Assembly (NCBI RefSeq): GCF_000973625.1
Contig: NZ_CP007501.1
Location: forward strand, 868,001 to 932,000
DNA: 64,000 nt
DNA from: Polynucleobacter duraquae
Lineage (GTDB): Bacteria > Pseudomonadota > Gammaproteobacteria > Burkholderiales > Burkholderiaceae
Reading direction: 5' to 3'
Numbering within the stretch: the first letter of the stretch is position 1; every line of letters begins with the position of its first letter. Position numbers and translations under genes: made by a program. The notes under the pieces are model-generated. The model saw nothing but the letters and a program-made list of their open reading frames with translations. It was not told where the DNA came from and made no database searches. Positions 54,749 through 64,000 of this stretch are shown piece after piece.

Positions 54749-57604
54749 ATGATGCAAGATCAAAGAGATAGCTCCTATCTCTTCGGTGGAAACGCCCCTT
54801 ACGTAGAAGAACTCTACGAATCCTATTTGCATGATCCAGGCTCTGTAGCTGATCATTGGCGAGATTATTTTGATAATGTGAAGCAGGTCCCAGCGGTAGA
54901 TGGTTCTTCCAGAACTGACGTGGCCCATGGACCTATTGTTGCTTCATTTGCTGAGCGGGCCAAGCAAGGTCCCATCAGAACAGTTTCTGATTCGGCTGAC
55001 TCTGAGATGGGGCGCAAACGCGTTGCCGTCCAGCAGTTAATCGCCGCATATCGTAACGTAGGTAACCGCTGGGCCGATATCGATCCTTTGAAGCGAACTG
55101 AGCGCAAGGATATTCCGGAGTTAGATCCAGCTTTTTATGGCTTTACAGACGGCGATATGGATATCGTCTTCAATACTAGTAATACCTTCTTTGGTCGCAA
55201 TGAAATGACCTTGCGTGATCTTTTGCAAGCATTGCGTCAAACTTACTGTGGCACCTTAGGTGCTGAGTACATGTTTATTGCTGACCAGACCATTAAAAAA
55301 TGGTGGCAAGAAAAATTAGAGTCGATTCGCTCAACTCCGAGATTTAATATGGATGAGAAGCGCCATATTTTGGATCGCGTTACTTCAGCAGAAGGTTTGG
55401 AGCGCTATCTTCAAGCTAAGTATGTGGGTCAAAAGCGATTCTCTCTCGAAGGTGGTGAGAGTTTTATCGCTTGTATGGACGAGTTGATTCGTGAATCTGG
55501 CGCTAAGGGTGTCCAAGAGATTGTGATCGGTATGGCCCATCGCGGCCGACTGAACGTGCTGGTGAATGTTTTAGGAAAAATGCCTTCAGACCTTTTTGCT
55601 GAGTTTGAGCATAAGGGCCCAGAAACATTGCCTGCAGGTGACGTGAAGTACCACCAGGGATTCTCGAGCGATATTTCTACTCCGGCAGGACCTGTCCATT
55701 TATCGCTGGCATTTAATCCTTCCCATTTAGAGATCGTAAATCCGGTAGTAGAGGGTTCTGTACGTGCTCGTATGGAGCGTCGTGGAGATATGTTGGGTGA
55801 GCAAGTATTACCAGTATTAGTGCATGGAGATGCGGCTATTGCTGGTCAAGGCGTGATGCAAGAAACCTTAGCAATGGCTGAGGTGCGCGGCTACTACACT
55901 GGCGGCACGATTCACATCGTCATTAATAATCAGATTGGTTTCACAACCTCCGATCCTCGTGACCTGCGCTCAAGTTTGTATTGCACAGACATCATGAAGG
56001 TGATTGATGCACCTGTATTGCATGTGAACGGTGATGATCCTGAAGCGGTTGTTTTGGCTACCAAGCTGGCTGTTGAGTTCCGTACACAGTTCCACAAAGA
56101 TGTTGCAATTGATATTGTTTGCTTCAGAAAGCTGGGTCATAACGAGCAAGACACTCCAGCAATGACGCAGCCATTGATGTACAAAATCATCGCGACTCAT
56201 CCAGGTACACGCAAGTTATATGCGGATAAATTAGAGGCTCAAGGTGTTTTGCCTGCCGGCACCGGTGAATTGATGGTGAAAGAGTATCGTGCGGCCATGG
56301 ATGCGGGTAAGCAGACTTCAGACCCTGTGCTCAGTAATTTCAAAGGTAAGTTTGCAGTTGATTGGTCTCCATTTCTCAATAAGCGTTGGACCGATGAGGC
56401 TGACACTGCGATCCCATTGACTGAGTGGAAACGGCTCGCAGAACGAGTCTCTACCGCTCGAGAAGGATTTAAGGTTCATCCTTTGGTCGAAAAGGTCTTA
56501 AAAGATCGTGCTGCTATGGGCCGCGGCGAAACTAATATTGACTGGGGTATGGGTGAGCATATGGCTTTCGCATCCCTAGTAGCTAGTGGCTATCCAGTTC
56601 GCTTATCCGGCGAGGACAGTGGTCGCGGCACCTTTACCCATCGCCATGCAGTTTTGCATAATCAAAACCGTGAAAAATGGGATACCGGAGTCTATATTCC
56701 CCTGCGTCATATTGCTAAAGATCAAGCTCCTTTTTTAGTAATTGATTCCATCCTCTCTGAAGAGGCGGTACTTGGTTTTGAGTATGGTTATGCTGCTGCA
56801 GAACCAAATACTCTGACTATTTGGGAGGCCCAGTTCGGCGACTTCGCGAACGGCGCTCAAGTAGTGATCGATCAATTTATTGCTTCGGGAGAAGTGAAGT
56901 GGGGTCGTGCTAACGGCTTGGTCATGATGTTGCCTCACGGCTATGAGGGTCAAGGGCCAGAACACTCATCTGCACGATTAGAGCGCTTTATGCAGTTATG
57001 CGCTGACACTAATATGCAAGTGATTCAGCCAACAACCGCATCGCAGATCTTCCATGTATTGCGTCGTCAAATGATTCGTCAGTTCCGCAAGCCGCTGATC
57101 TTGATGACACCAAAATCTTTACTGCGTAACAAAGAGGCTGCTTCGCCATTGACTGAGTTTACCAAGGGTGGGTTTCATACCATTCTTCCGGAGCGCGATG
57201 AGAGTATCGATGGCAAAAAGGTCACTCGATTAATTATGTGTTCCGGTAAGGTCTATTACGATTTGGCCAAAGCACGTACCGATAAAAAACTAGAGGATGT
57301 GGCAATTATTCGTTTGGAGCAACTCTATCCATTCCCTCATAAGGCATTGACTGCTGAGTTGAAGAAGTATCCAAATCTGGAGGAGGTAGTGTGGTGTCAA
57401 GATGAGCCACAAAACCAAGGCGCTTGGTTCTTTGTTCAGCACAATATTTTGGAGAATATGTCTGAAGGCATGAAATTAGCCTATGCAGGTCGTCCAGCTT
57501 CTGCTTCACCAGCTTGTGGCTACGCACATCTCCATCAAGAACAACAGAAGTCTCTTCTTACTGCAGCATTCGCAAAACTTAAGGGTTATGTCATTACGAA
57601 GTAA
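54749..57604 (+). CDS. sucA: 2-oxoglutarate dehydrogenase E1 component
   Basis: About 951 residues from ATG 54749, chosen over GTG 54740 because AAAGGTGA is then at good spacing. N-terminus SYLFGGNAPYVEELYESYLHDP, ThDP-binding region GMAHRGRLNVLVNVLGKMP, GDAAIAGQGVMQETLAM and NNQIGFTTSDPRD, plus HGYEGQGPEHSSARLERF near the end. It decarboxylates 2-oxoglutarate in the TCA cycle. First gene of the sucA-sucB-lpdA operon. Confidence 0.96.
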   Translation: MMQDQRDSSYLFGGNAPYVEELYESYLHDPGSVADHWRDYFDNVKQVPAVDGSSRTDVAHGPIVASFAERAKQGPIRTVSDSADSEMGRKRVAVQQLIAAYRNVGNRWADIDPLKRTERKDIPELDPAFYGFTDGDMDIVFNTSNTFFGRNEMTLRDLLQALRQTYCGTLGAEYMFIADQTIKKWWQEKLESIRSTPRFNMDEKRHILDRVTSAEGLERYLQAKYVGQKRFSLEGGESFIACMDELIRESGAKGVQEIVIGMAHRGRLNVLVNVLGKMPSDLFAEFEHKGPETLPAGDVKYHQGFSSDISTPAGPVHLSLAFNPSHLEIVNPVVEGSVRARMERRGDMLGEQVLPVLVHGDAAIAGQGVMQETLAMAEVRGYYTGGTIHIVINNQIGFTTSDPRDLRSSLYCTDIMKVIDAPVLHVNGDDPEAVVLATKLAVEFRTQFHKDVAIDIVCFRKLGHNEQDTPAMTQPLMYKIIATHPGTRKLYADKLEAQGVLPAGTGELMVKEYRAAMDAGKQTSDPVLSNFKGKFAVDWSPFLNKRWTDEADTAIPLTEWKRLAERVSTAREGFKVHPLVEKVLKDRAAMGRGETNIDWGMGEHMAFASLVASGYPVRLSGEDSGRGTFTHRHAVLHNQNREKWDTGVYIPLRHIAKDQAPFLVIDSILSEEAVLGFEYGYAAAEPNTLTIWEAQFGDFANGAQVVIDQFIASGEVKWGRANGLVMMLPHGYEGQGPEHSSARLERFMQLCADTNMQVIQPTTASQIFHVLRRQMIRQFRKPLILMTPKSLLRNKEAASPLTEFTKGGFHTILPERDESIDGKKVTRLIMCSGKVYYDLAKARTDKKLEDVAIIRLEQLYPFPHKALTAELKKYPNLEEVVWCQDEPQNQGAWFFVQHNILENMSEGMKLAYAGRPASASPACGYAHLHQEQQKSLLTAAFAKLKGYVITK

Positions 57605-57646
57605 TCGTAGACCTCACTCATATATAAATACTAAATAGGATTAATC

Positions 57647-58858
57647 ATGGCTATTTTTGAAGTTAAAGTCCCCCAGCTCTCCGAGTCAGTAGCAGAAGCT
57701 ACTTTGTTGCAATGGAAAAAGAAAGTCGGTGATGCCGTCGGTCAAGATGAGATCTTGATTGAAATTGAAACAGACAAAGTTGTATTAGAAGTTCCTTCAC
57801 CATCTGCTGGTGTTATTACCGAGATCGTTATTGCTGATGGCGGCACTGTAGTTGCTGAGCAACTGATTGCGAAGATAGATAGCACAGCTGTCGCTGCCGC
57901 CGCTCCTGCCGCCGCTGCACGAGCACCTGCAGCTGCAGCTGCTCAAGCTGCCCCAGCTAAAGCTGCGCCTTCTGCAGCAAAGTCATCTGGTGCTGCTGCA
58001 CCTTCTGCAGCAAAAATTTTGGCTGAAAACAATATGACGACTGGTCAAGTTGCAGGCTCTGGTCGTGATGGTCGTGTGACAAAGGGTGATGCACTCAATG
58101 CCGTTGCGGGAGGTTCATCTTCCGCTGCATTGCCAAGCGCACCAATCCCGCTAGGCAATCGCCCAGAAGAGCGTGTGCCGATGAGTCGCTTGCGCGCTCG
58201 TATTGCTGAGCGTTTGCTGGAGTCTCAAGCAAACAATGCCATTTTGACTACTTTTAATGAAGTCAATATGGCTCCAGTAATCGCTATGCGTAACAAGTAC
58301 AAAGATCAGTTTGAAAAAGTGCATGGCGTGAAGTTGGGCTTCATGTCCTTCTTTGTTAAAGCTGCTACACATGCTTTAAAGAAATTCCCATTATTAAATG
58401 CATCTGTTGATGGCAATGACATCGTGTATCACGGTTACTTTGACATTGGTATTGCAGTGAGCTCACCACGCGGTTTGGTTGTTCCAATTTTGCGTGACGT
58501 GGATCAAATGAATTTGGCTGATATCGAGAAGAAGATTGCTGAGTTTGGCGTAAAAGCGCGCGAAGGTAAGTTGTCATTAGAAGATTTAACCGGCGGCACA
58601 TTCTCCATCTCTAATGGTGGCGTATTTGGTTCGATGCTTTCTACTCCGATTATCAATCCTCCACAGTCTGCGATTTTAGGCATTCATGCAACTAAAGAGC
58701 GTGCAGTGGTTGAGAACGGTCAAATCGTGATTCGTCCGATTAACTACCTAGCTTTGTCATATGACCATCGCATTATTGACGGTCGTGAGGCAGTGCTTGG
58801 CTTAGTAGCCATGAAGGATGCACTGGAAGATCCTTCACGTCTTCTCCTGGATTTGTAA
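57647..58858 (+). CDS. sucB: Dihydrolipoyllysine succinyltransferase (E2)
   Basis: 403 residues: lipoyl domain with the lipoylated lysine in [12 protein letters not shown] (K43 region), a long Ala/Pro-rich linker, the subunit-binding domain ([14 protein letters not shown]), and the catalytic CAT domain ending with [26 protein letters not shown], whose His/Asp dyad is visible. It transfers the succinyl group to CoA. Confidence 0.95.
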   Translation: MAIFEVKVPQLSESVAEATLLQWKKKVGDAVGQDEILIEIETDKVVLEVPSPSAGVITEIVIADGGTVVAEQLIAKIDSTAVAAAAPAAAARAPAAAAAQAAPAKAAPSAAKSSGAAAPSAAKILAENNMTTGQVAGSGRDGRVTKGDALNAVAGGSSSAALPSAPIPLGNRPEERVPMSRLRARIAERLLESQANNAILTTFNEVNMAPVIAMRNKYKDQFEKVHGVKLGFMSFFVKAATHALKKFPLLNASVDGNDIVYHGYFDIGIAVSSPRGLVVPILRDVDQMNLADIEKKIAEFGVKAREGKLSLEDLTGGTFSISNGGVFGSMLSTPIINPPQSAILGIHATKERAVVENGQIVIRPINYLALSYDHRIIDGREAVLGLVAMKDALEDPSRLLLDL

Positions 58859-58869
58859 AAGGAAAGAAC

Positions 58870-60306
58870 ATGAGCCAATCATTTGACATAGTAGTAATCG
58901 GCGGCGGTCCTGGCGGTTATATCGCTGCGATTCGTGCGGCGCAACTTGGCTTTAAGGTTGCCTGCGCTGAATCCAATGCCTATGACGATCCAAAGGGTGA
59001 GATTCGTCTAGGTGGAACTTGCTTGAACGTTGGTTGCATTCCTTCCAAAGCTTTGCTTGCTTCGTCTGAGGAATTCGAGAAAATTAGTCATCACGTAGCT
59101 GATCACGGCATTACTGTTGGATCAGTCAAGTTAGACTCTGGCAAGATGATTGCTCGTAAAGATGGGATTGTGACCAAGATGACTGCTGGTATTCAGTTCT
59201 TGTTCCGCAAAAACAAAATTACCTTGTTAAAAGGTCACGCATCTTTTGAGGGTAAGAATGCTGACGGTTATCAAGTCAAAATCGACGGTAAAGATAAAGA
59301 AGTCGTTACCGCTAAAAATGTGATTATTGCTACCGGATCTAAAGCGCGTCATTTGCCAGGTATTCCGGTTGACAACGTGTTGATTAGCGATAACGAAGGT
59401 GGTCTCAAGTTCGATTCCATTCCGAAGAAACTTGGCGTCATCGGCGCTGGTGTCATCGGTCTGGAATTGGGTTCTGTATGGCGCCGTGTTGGTTCTGATG
59501 TCACTATTCTTGAGGCGCTCCCCACTTTCTTGGGTGCCTGCGATCAGGGGATTGCAAAAGAAGCTCACAAGATCTTTACCAAGCAAGGCCTCAAGATCAA
59601 TATGGGCGTCAAGATTGGTGAAGTCAAAGCTGACAAAAAAGGTGTTGTAGTGAACTACACCGATAGTGAAGGCAAGGCTCAGAAATTAGAGTGTGATCGT
59701 TTAATCGTTTCTGTTGGCCGGATCCCAAATACCGACAAACTAGGTCTCGATAAGATTGGTCTGAAAGTGGATGAGCGTGGTTTCATTCCAATCGATGACC
59801 ATACTTGCGCAACAGCAGCGCCCGGTGTTTACGCTGTGGGTGATGTAGTGCGTGGACCTATGCTGGCTCACAAGGCAGAAGACGAAGGTGTGCTCGTTGC
59901 TGAAACGATCGCCGGTCAAAAGCCGCATATTGATTACAACTGTATTCCTTGGGTGATCTACACCGATCCTGAAATTGCTTGGGTTGGTAGAACTGAAGAG
60001 CAGCTTAAACAGGCTGGTATTGCCTTCAAAGCAGGTCAGTTTCCATTTGCAGCCAATGGTCGTGCACTAGGTATGGATCGTGCTGATGGTTTCGTCAAAG
60101 TATTGGCTGATGAAAAAACAGATGAAATCTTAGGCGTCCATATCATTGGACCAAACGCATCTGACCTAATTGCAGAAGCAGCCGTAGCGATGGAATTTAA
60201 AGCAGCAGCGGAAGATATTGCTCGTATCTGTCATCCACATCCAAGTCTATCGGAAGTGGTTCGCGAGGCAGCATTAGCGACGGATAAACGTGCATTAAAC
60301 ATGTAA
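58870..60306 (+). CDS. lpdA: Dihydrolipoamide dehydrogenase (E3)
   Basis: 478 residues. FAD motif VVIGGGPGGYIAAIRAAQLG, active-site disulfide GGTCLNVGCIPSKAL (C46, C51 region), NAD motif GVIGAGVIGLELG, and the C-terminal catalytic HPHPSLSE (His-Glu pair). It regenerates lipoamide for the 2-oxoglutarate dehydrogenase complex and possibly pyruvate dehydrogenase. Follows sucB by 11 bases. Confidence 0.96.
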   Translation: MSQSFDIVVIGGGPGGYIAAIRAAQLGFKVACAESNAYDDPKGEIRLGGTCLNVGCIPSKALLASSEEFEKISHHVADHGITVGSVKLDSGKMIARKDGIVTKMTAGIQFLFRKNKITLLKGHASFEGKNADGYQVKIDGKDKEVVTAKNVIIATGSKARHLPGIPVDNVLISDNEGGLKFDSIPKKLGVIGAGVIGLELGSVWRRVGSDVTILEALPTFLGACDQGIAKEAHKIFTKQGLKINMGVKIGEVKADKKGVVVNYTDSEGKAQKLECDRLIVSVGRIPNTDKLGLDKIGLKVDERGFIPIDDHTCATAAPGVYAVGDVVRGPMLAHKAEDEGVLVAETIAGQKPHIDYNCIPWVIYTDPEIAWVGRTEEQLKQAGIAFKAGQFPFAANGRALGMDRADGFVKVLADEKTDEILGVHIIGPNASDLIAEAAVAMEFKAAAEDIARICHPHPSLSEVVREAALATDKRALNM

Positions 60307-61410
60307 TTGAAAGCATTAGAGTTTTACCATCAAGAGTTAAAGGCGCGCGGGTATCACAGTGATCCCGCGCAACTAGCTGCTATTGAGCGCTTGCAGCGCT
60401 GTGAAGATGAGTGGGTTGCTTATAAAGAAATCCGCAGCAACGGTTTAAAAAAGAAGCTCTTCAAACCAAAACTTCCTACTGGCGTTTATTTGTGGGGAGG
60501 AGTAGGTCGCGGCAAATCCTTTTTGATGGATGTTTTTTTTGCTGCATCTCCTCTAGAGAAAAAGATCCGAATTCATTTTCATGAATTCATGCGAGAAGTG
60601 CATCGTGAGCTTCATGAGCTTTCTGGTATGGCGGATCCACTAGATGAACTTGCCAAAAGAATTGCCAATAGGTATCGACTCATTTGTTTTGATGAGTTTC
60701 ATATCAATGATATTGCCGATGCCATGATTTTGTATCGCTTGCTGAGCGCGCTCTTTGAAGATCGGGTCCAGTTTGTGATGACCTCAAACTATGAACCTAG
60801 CCAGCTCTATCCCAACGGCTTGCATCGGGATCGTTTGCTTCCAGCCATTAAGCTACTGGAAGAGCAACTCGATGTCATGAATGTCGATGCCGGTAATGAC
60901 TATCGCCGCGTACAGATGGCTCAGGTTCAGGCCTACCTGACGCCAGTCAATGCCGCCACCCATGCGATCTTGATGCAGATGTTTCAAACCCTAATCGGTA
61001 ATCAAAAAGAGACTGTTCGTCCGGTGTTACGCATTGAATCTCGGGAGTTAAGGCCTCTGCATATGGCCGAAGGGGTGGTTTGGTTCGATTTTCAAACTTT
61101 ATGCTGCGGTCCTAGGTCGCAAAACGACTATTTGGAGATTGCTAAACAGTTTCATACGGTGATCCTGTCGGGGGTCCCTTACATGCCCCCTAGAATGACT
61201 AATGAAGCCCGCCGCTTTATTTGGCTTATTGACGTCCTTTATGACCATAAAATCAAATTAATCATCTCTGCAGAGGTTCCAGCGGTCGATTTATATACCG
61301 AGGGCCAGATCACCAGTGAGTTCTCCAGAACGGTTTCTCGTTTAATTGAGATGCAGTCTCGGGATTACTTAGATGCACCCCGCCGGGTAATTGATACCAG
61401 CTTGACCTAA
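60307..61410 (+). CDS. zapE: Cell division protein ZapE (AFG1-like ATPase)
   Basis: 367 residues starting at TTG directly after lpdA's stop. P-loop LWGGVGRGKSFLMDVF, Walker B RYRLICFDEFHINDIADAM, and a downstream FVMTSNYEPSQLYPNGLHRDRLLPAI, the ZapE/AFG1 pattern. It is a membrane-associated ATPase acting at the division septum. The TTG start gives no upstream ribosome spacer, so translation may couple to lpdA. lpdA-zapE linkage is common in betaproteobacteria. Confidence 0.9.
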   Translation: MKALEFYHQELKARGYHSDPAQLAAIERLQRCEDEWVAYKEIRSNGLKKKLFKPKLPTGVYLWGGVGRGKSFLMDVFFAASPLEKKIRIHFHEFMREVHRELHELSGMADPLDELAKRIANRYRLICFDEFHINDIADAMILYRLLSALFEDRVQFVMTSNYEPSQLYPNGLHRDRLLPAIKLLEEQLDVMNVDAGNDYRRVQMAQVQAYLTPVNAATHAILMQMFQTLIGNQKETVRPVLRIESRELRPLHMAEGVVWFDFQTLCCGPRSQNDYLEIAKQFHTVILSGVPYMPPRMTNEARRFIWLIDVLYDHKIKLIISAEVPAVDLYTEGQITSEFSRTVSRLIEMQSRDYLDAPRRVIDTSLT

Positions 61411-61419
61411 AATAGGTTC

Positions 61420-62268
61420 ATGACTAGCAATTCCAGCCTAAATGCAGATTTACACTGCCATTCCGTTGTGTCTGATGGAACGCTGACGCCTGAGGAGTTG
61501 GCGGAGCGTGCCTATGCGAACGGCGTGCGTTTATGGGCATTGACCGACCACGATGAGTTGGGTGGTCAAGAGAGGGCGCAACTTGCTGCAAGCACACTGG
61601 GTATGGATTATCTGCCTGGGGTTGAGATTTCGGTAACTTGGATGGGGCAAACTATCCACATCGTTGGCTTAGGAATTGACGCTGCCCATGCCGGAATTCT
61701 GGAGGGCTTACGCCGCACCCGTGAAGGTCGTGGTAATCGCGCTAAGCAGATGGCCGAACAATTATTGAAAGCTGGGATACCTGGCGCCTATGAAGGTGCA
61801 TTGCATTTTGCGGGTAATCAAGAGCTCATTTCTCGTACACACTTTGCACGCTTTCTGGTGGAGCAGGGTATTTGCAAAGATACTGACCAGGTCTTTAAAA
61901 GATATCTAGTTGAAGACAAGCCAGGTTACGTGCCGCATCTCTGGGCAACGCTTGATGATGCGGTTGCTTGGATCAAAGAGGCGGGTGGAGCTGCTGTAAT
62001 TGCACACCCCGGCCGTTACAAGTTGAGTGCCATGCAGATGGATGAACTCTACAAGCACTTTAAAGAAATCGGCGGCATGGCTATTGAGGTCATTACTGGC
62101 AGTCATAGCCCCAATCAATACCAAACCTATGGCAAGATTGCTCAGCACTATGGATTTTTAGCTTCTCGAGGATCAGATTTTCATGACCCAGAGGAAAGTT
62201 ATATTGACCTTGGCACCTTGCCTCATTTGCCGGATCACCTTACTCCAGTGTGGTCGCTATTTCATTAA
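61420..62268 (+). CDS. PHP-domain phosphoesterase (RNase AM/YciV-like)
   Basis: 282 residues with the PHP metal-binding motifs ADLHCHSVVSDGTLTP (first), LTDHDELGGQ (second) and SRGSDFHDPEE (last). Such proteins include 3',5'-bisnucleotide phosphatases and 5'-exonucleases. Start ATG 61420, 9 bases after zapE, suggests cotranscription. Confidence 0.88.
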   Translation: MTSNSSLNADLHCHSVVSDGTLTPEELAERAYANGVRLWALTDHDELGGQERAQLAASTLGMDYLPGVEISVTWMGQTIHIVGLGIDAAHAGILEGLRRTREGRGNRAKQMAEQLLKAGIPGAYEGALHFAGNQELISRTHFARFLVEQGICKDTDQVFKRYLVEDKPGYVPHLWATLDDAVAWIKEAGGAAVIAHPGRYKLSAMQMDELYKHFKEIGGMAIEVITGSHSPNQYQTYGKIAQHYGFLASRGSDFHDPEESYIDLGTLPHLPDHLTPVWSLFH

Positions 62269-62317
62269 GCCATCCACACTAAACCTTTTCAACTACTCTT
62301 AAAGAATAAAGATCAAG

Positions 62318-63520
62318 ATGTTTGCAGAACGCGTTCTCTCTGGCATGCGCCCAACTGGTAGCTTGCACCTTGGCCACTACCATGGTGTTTTAAAGAATTG
62401 GGTTCGCTTGCAATCTGAGTATCCCTGCTACTTTTTTGTCGCAGACTGGCACGCCTTAACAACTCACTATGAAACTCCAGATGTAATTGAGAAATCTGTC
62501 TGGGATATGGTGATTGATTGGTTAGCTTGTGGTGTAGATCCAAATCAAGCGACTTTATTTATTCAGAGCAAAGTGCCTGAGCATGCAGAGCTATTTTTAT
62601 TGCTGGCGATGGGTACTCCTTTGGGTTGGTTGGAGCGCGTGCCAACATATAAAGATCAAATCGAAAAACTCAAAGAGAAAGATTTGCAGACCTATGGTTT
62701 CTTAGGCTATCCCTTGCTGCAAGCTGCTGACATTTTGATGTACCGCGCTCAATTTGTTCCGGTAGGTGAGGATCAAGTACCGCATGTGGAGATGACCCGT
62801 GAGGTAGCGCGTCGTTTTAATTATCTCTATGGTCGCGAGCCTGGCTTTGAAGAGAAGGCCTTAGAAGCGGTTAAAAAATTAGGAAGTAAACGCGCCAAAA
62901 TGTATGCAGAATTGCGTGTCGCTTTTCAGGAGCGGGGCGATGAAGAGGCTCTAGAGCAAGCTCAAGCACTATTACAAGAAGCGCAAAGCCTGTCGATGGC
63001 TGATCGAGAGAGACTGTTTGGTTTCTTAGAGGGCGCACGCAAAATCATTCTGCCAGAGCCACAAGCTTTGTTAACCACCGCATCCCGCATGCCCGGTATT
63101 GATGGGCAGAAGATGTCCAAGTCTTACGGTAATACGATTAGCATTCGCGAAAAACCTGAAGAGGTAATTCGTTCAATCCGCACTATGCCAACAGATCCTG
63201 CTCGAGTACGCAGAACTGATCCAGGTGACCCCGCACGTTGCCCAGTGTGGCAACTCCATACGGTGTATTCAAATGAAGACACTAAAACCTGGGTTCAAAA
63301 AGAATGTCAGTCTGCAGGCATCGGCTGCTTAGAGTGCAAGCAACCCGTGATCGATGCCATTCTTGCTGAGCAGCAGCCCATGTTCGAGCGCGCCCAAAAA
63401 TACTTGGATGATCCAAGCTTGTTGCGTTCCATCATTGCGGATGGATCCGATAAAGCGCGTAAAGTTGCTCAAGAAACCATGCGCGAGGTCCGAGAGTCTA
63501 TGGGCTTGGCGTACGATTAA
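62318..63520 (+). CDS. trpS: Tryptophanyl-tRNA synthetase
   Basis: 400 residues. Class I HIGH-like motif LSGMRPTGSLHLGHYHG, the second signature KMSKS (IDGQKMSKSYGNT), and VEMTREVARRFN. A long insertion (about residues 180-245, rich in charged helices) separates the two motifs. This longer form occurs in betaproteobacteria. Activates tryptophan. Confidence 0.94.
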   Translation: MFAERVLSGMRPTGSLHLGHYHGVLKNWVRLQSEYPCYFFVADWHALTTHYETPDVIEKSVWDMVIDWLACGVDPNQATLFIQSKVPEHAELFLLLAMGTPLGWLERVPTYKDQIEKLKEKDLQTYGFLGYPLLQAADILMYRAQFVPVGEDQVPHVEMTREVARRFNYLYGREPGFEEKALEAVKKLGSKRAKMYAELRVAFQERGDEEALEQAQALLQEAQSLSMADRERLFGFLEGARKIILPEPQALLTTASRMPGIDGQKMSKSYGNTISIREKPEEVIRSIRTMPTDPARVRRTDPGDPARCPVWQLHTVYSNEDTKTWVQKECQSAGIGCLECKQPVIDAILAEQQPMFERAQKYLDDPSLLRSIIADGSDKARKVAQETMREVRESMGLAYD

Positions 63521-63538
63521 GGTCGCCACTTGACCGCA

Positions 63539-64000
63539 ATGCATGATGCAATCGTAGGCGCCTCGCCTTGGGTAAGGCGTTTTGCTACTGCGATCCCAAA
63601 AGATGGGGTAGTTCTTGACTTAGCCTGCGGCTCCGGTCGGCATACCGCCTTACTAGATTCTCTAGGCCATCACATTCTGGCAGTTGACCAAGATATTTCC
63701 GCTATTGAGTTACTGCAAAGTAATGCCGTCAAAATCCAAAAACTCGATCTAGAGGGCTCGGATTGGCCCTTGCTAGGGCAGTATTTTTCAGGCATCGTGG
63801 TGACGAATTATCTCTATCGTCCATTTTTAGAGCAATTGCCCAAAATGCTGTCTGAGGGTGGAGTCCTCATCTACGAGACCTTCGCCGACGGAAATGCTGT
63901 ATTCGGCAAACCTTCAAACCCAAACTTTTTGCTAAATCCAGGTGAATTGCTGGCTTTGGCGCAGCGTTCAGGCCTTAAAGTGATTGCCTACGAGGATATT
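63539..64000 (+). CDS. Class I SAM-dependent methyltransferase (partial, cut at window end)
   Basis: 154 residues visible with no stop before the window end. Motif I VVLDLACGSGRHTALL near residues 25-40, then a loop D in HILAVDQDISAIELL and an LEGSDWPLL post-motif. Substrate unknown. It begins about 18 bases after trpS; ATG 63539 is likely, TTG 63530 possible. Confidence 0.8.
   Translation, partial: MHDAIVGASPWVRRFATAIPKDGVVLDLACGSGRHTALLDSLGHHILAVDQDISAIELLQSNAVKIQKLDLEGSDWPLLGQYFSGIVVTNYLYRPFLEQLPKMLSEGGVLIYETFADGNAVFGKPSNPNFLLNPGELLALAQRSGLKVIAYEDI

Overview
The window looks like a chromosome segment of a freshwater betaproteobacterium of the Burkholderiaceae, most likely Polynucleobacter or a close relative. 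This is inferred from gene order (thrS-infC-rpmI-rplT-pheS-pheT-ihfA-merR-tRNA-Pro; sucA-sucB-lpdA-zapE-PHP-trpS), from moderate GC and from protein character. No database search was possible.

Region 1 (1-10085) is the AT-rich end of a surface-polysaccharide (LPS/O-antigen type) cluster on the + strand. It holds a ThDP-dependent acetolactate-synthase-like enzyme, a sugar C-methyltransferase, a GDP-mannose-hydrolase-like NUDIX protein, an SDR epimerase/dehydratase, a radical SAM/SPASM protein and a family 2 glycosyltransferase, most of them overlapping or tightly packed. It has been rearranged. A radical SAM gene carries an in-frame stop. A short remnant of a glycosyltransferase and of a second NUDIX 3' end sits just before the SDR gene. 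A gene of unknown function changes frame before the glycosyltransferase, and a decayed coding remnant follows it. ThDP enzyme plus C-methyltransferase suggests a branched-chain sugar.

Region 2 (10361-32130) is mixed housekeeping: a photolyase/cryptochrome-like protein, an HNH nuclease, small membrane and secreted proteins, a complete glutamate/aspartate ABC transporter (gltIJKL), a carboxymuconolactone-decarboxylase-family protein, a DUF3313 lipoprotein, PPK2 beside a lysine-repeat histone-H1-like protein, wrbA, a YihY-type membrane protein, a CBS protein, aroC, an MFS transporter, ETF-ubiquinone oxidoreductase and scoAB. It ends with an unusual fusion of a CDF metal transporter to an alpha/beta hydrolase, and a relA gene broken by one frameshift.

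Region 3 (32150-39930) is translation core: tRNA-Val(GAC), thrS, infC (probable ATC start), rpmI, rplT, pheS, pheT, ihfA, a MerR-family regulator and tRNA-Pro(GGG).

Region 4 (39907-52740) is a 12.8-kb integrative element in the 3' end of tRNA-Pro. It is bounded by a 26-bp direct repeat (attL 39907-39932, attR 52715-52740), with a tyrosine integrase at the right end and paired TGTTAACA motifs just inside both ends. Cargo is a metal-efflux set: a CDF-like transporter, YnfA, and an operon of CzcI-like, CzcC, a small periplasmic protein, CzcB, CzcA and another periplasmic protein. The backbone has a ParB-like protein, a small DNA-binding-like protein preceded by five 35-bp degenerate repeats, a serine resolvase with a possible res site, and a secreted repeat protein overlapping the integrase gene.

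Region 5 (52761-64000) returns to the chromosome: a thioesterase, an H-NS-like protein, an HTH/receiver-like regulator, the complete 2-oxoglutarate dehydrogenase operon (sucA, sucB, lpdA) followed by zapE, a PHP phosphoesterase, trpS and a methyltransferase cut by the window end.
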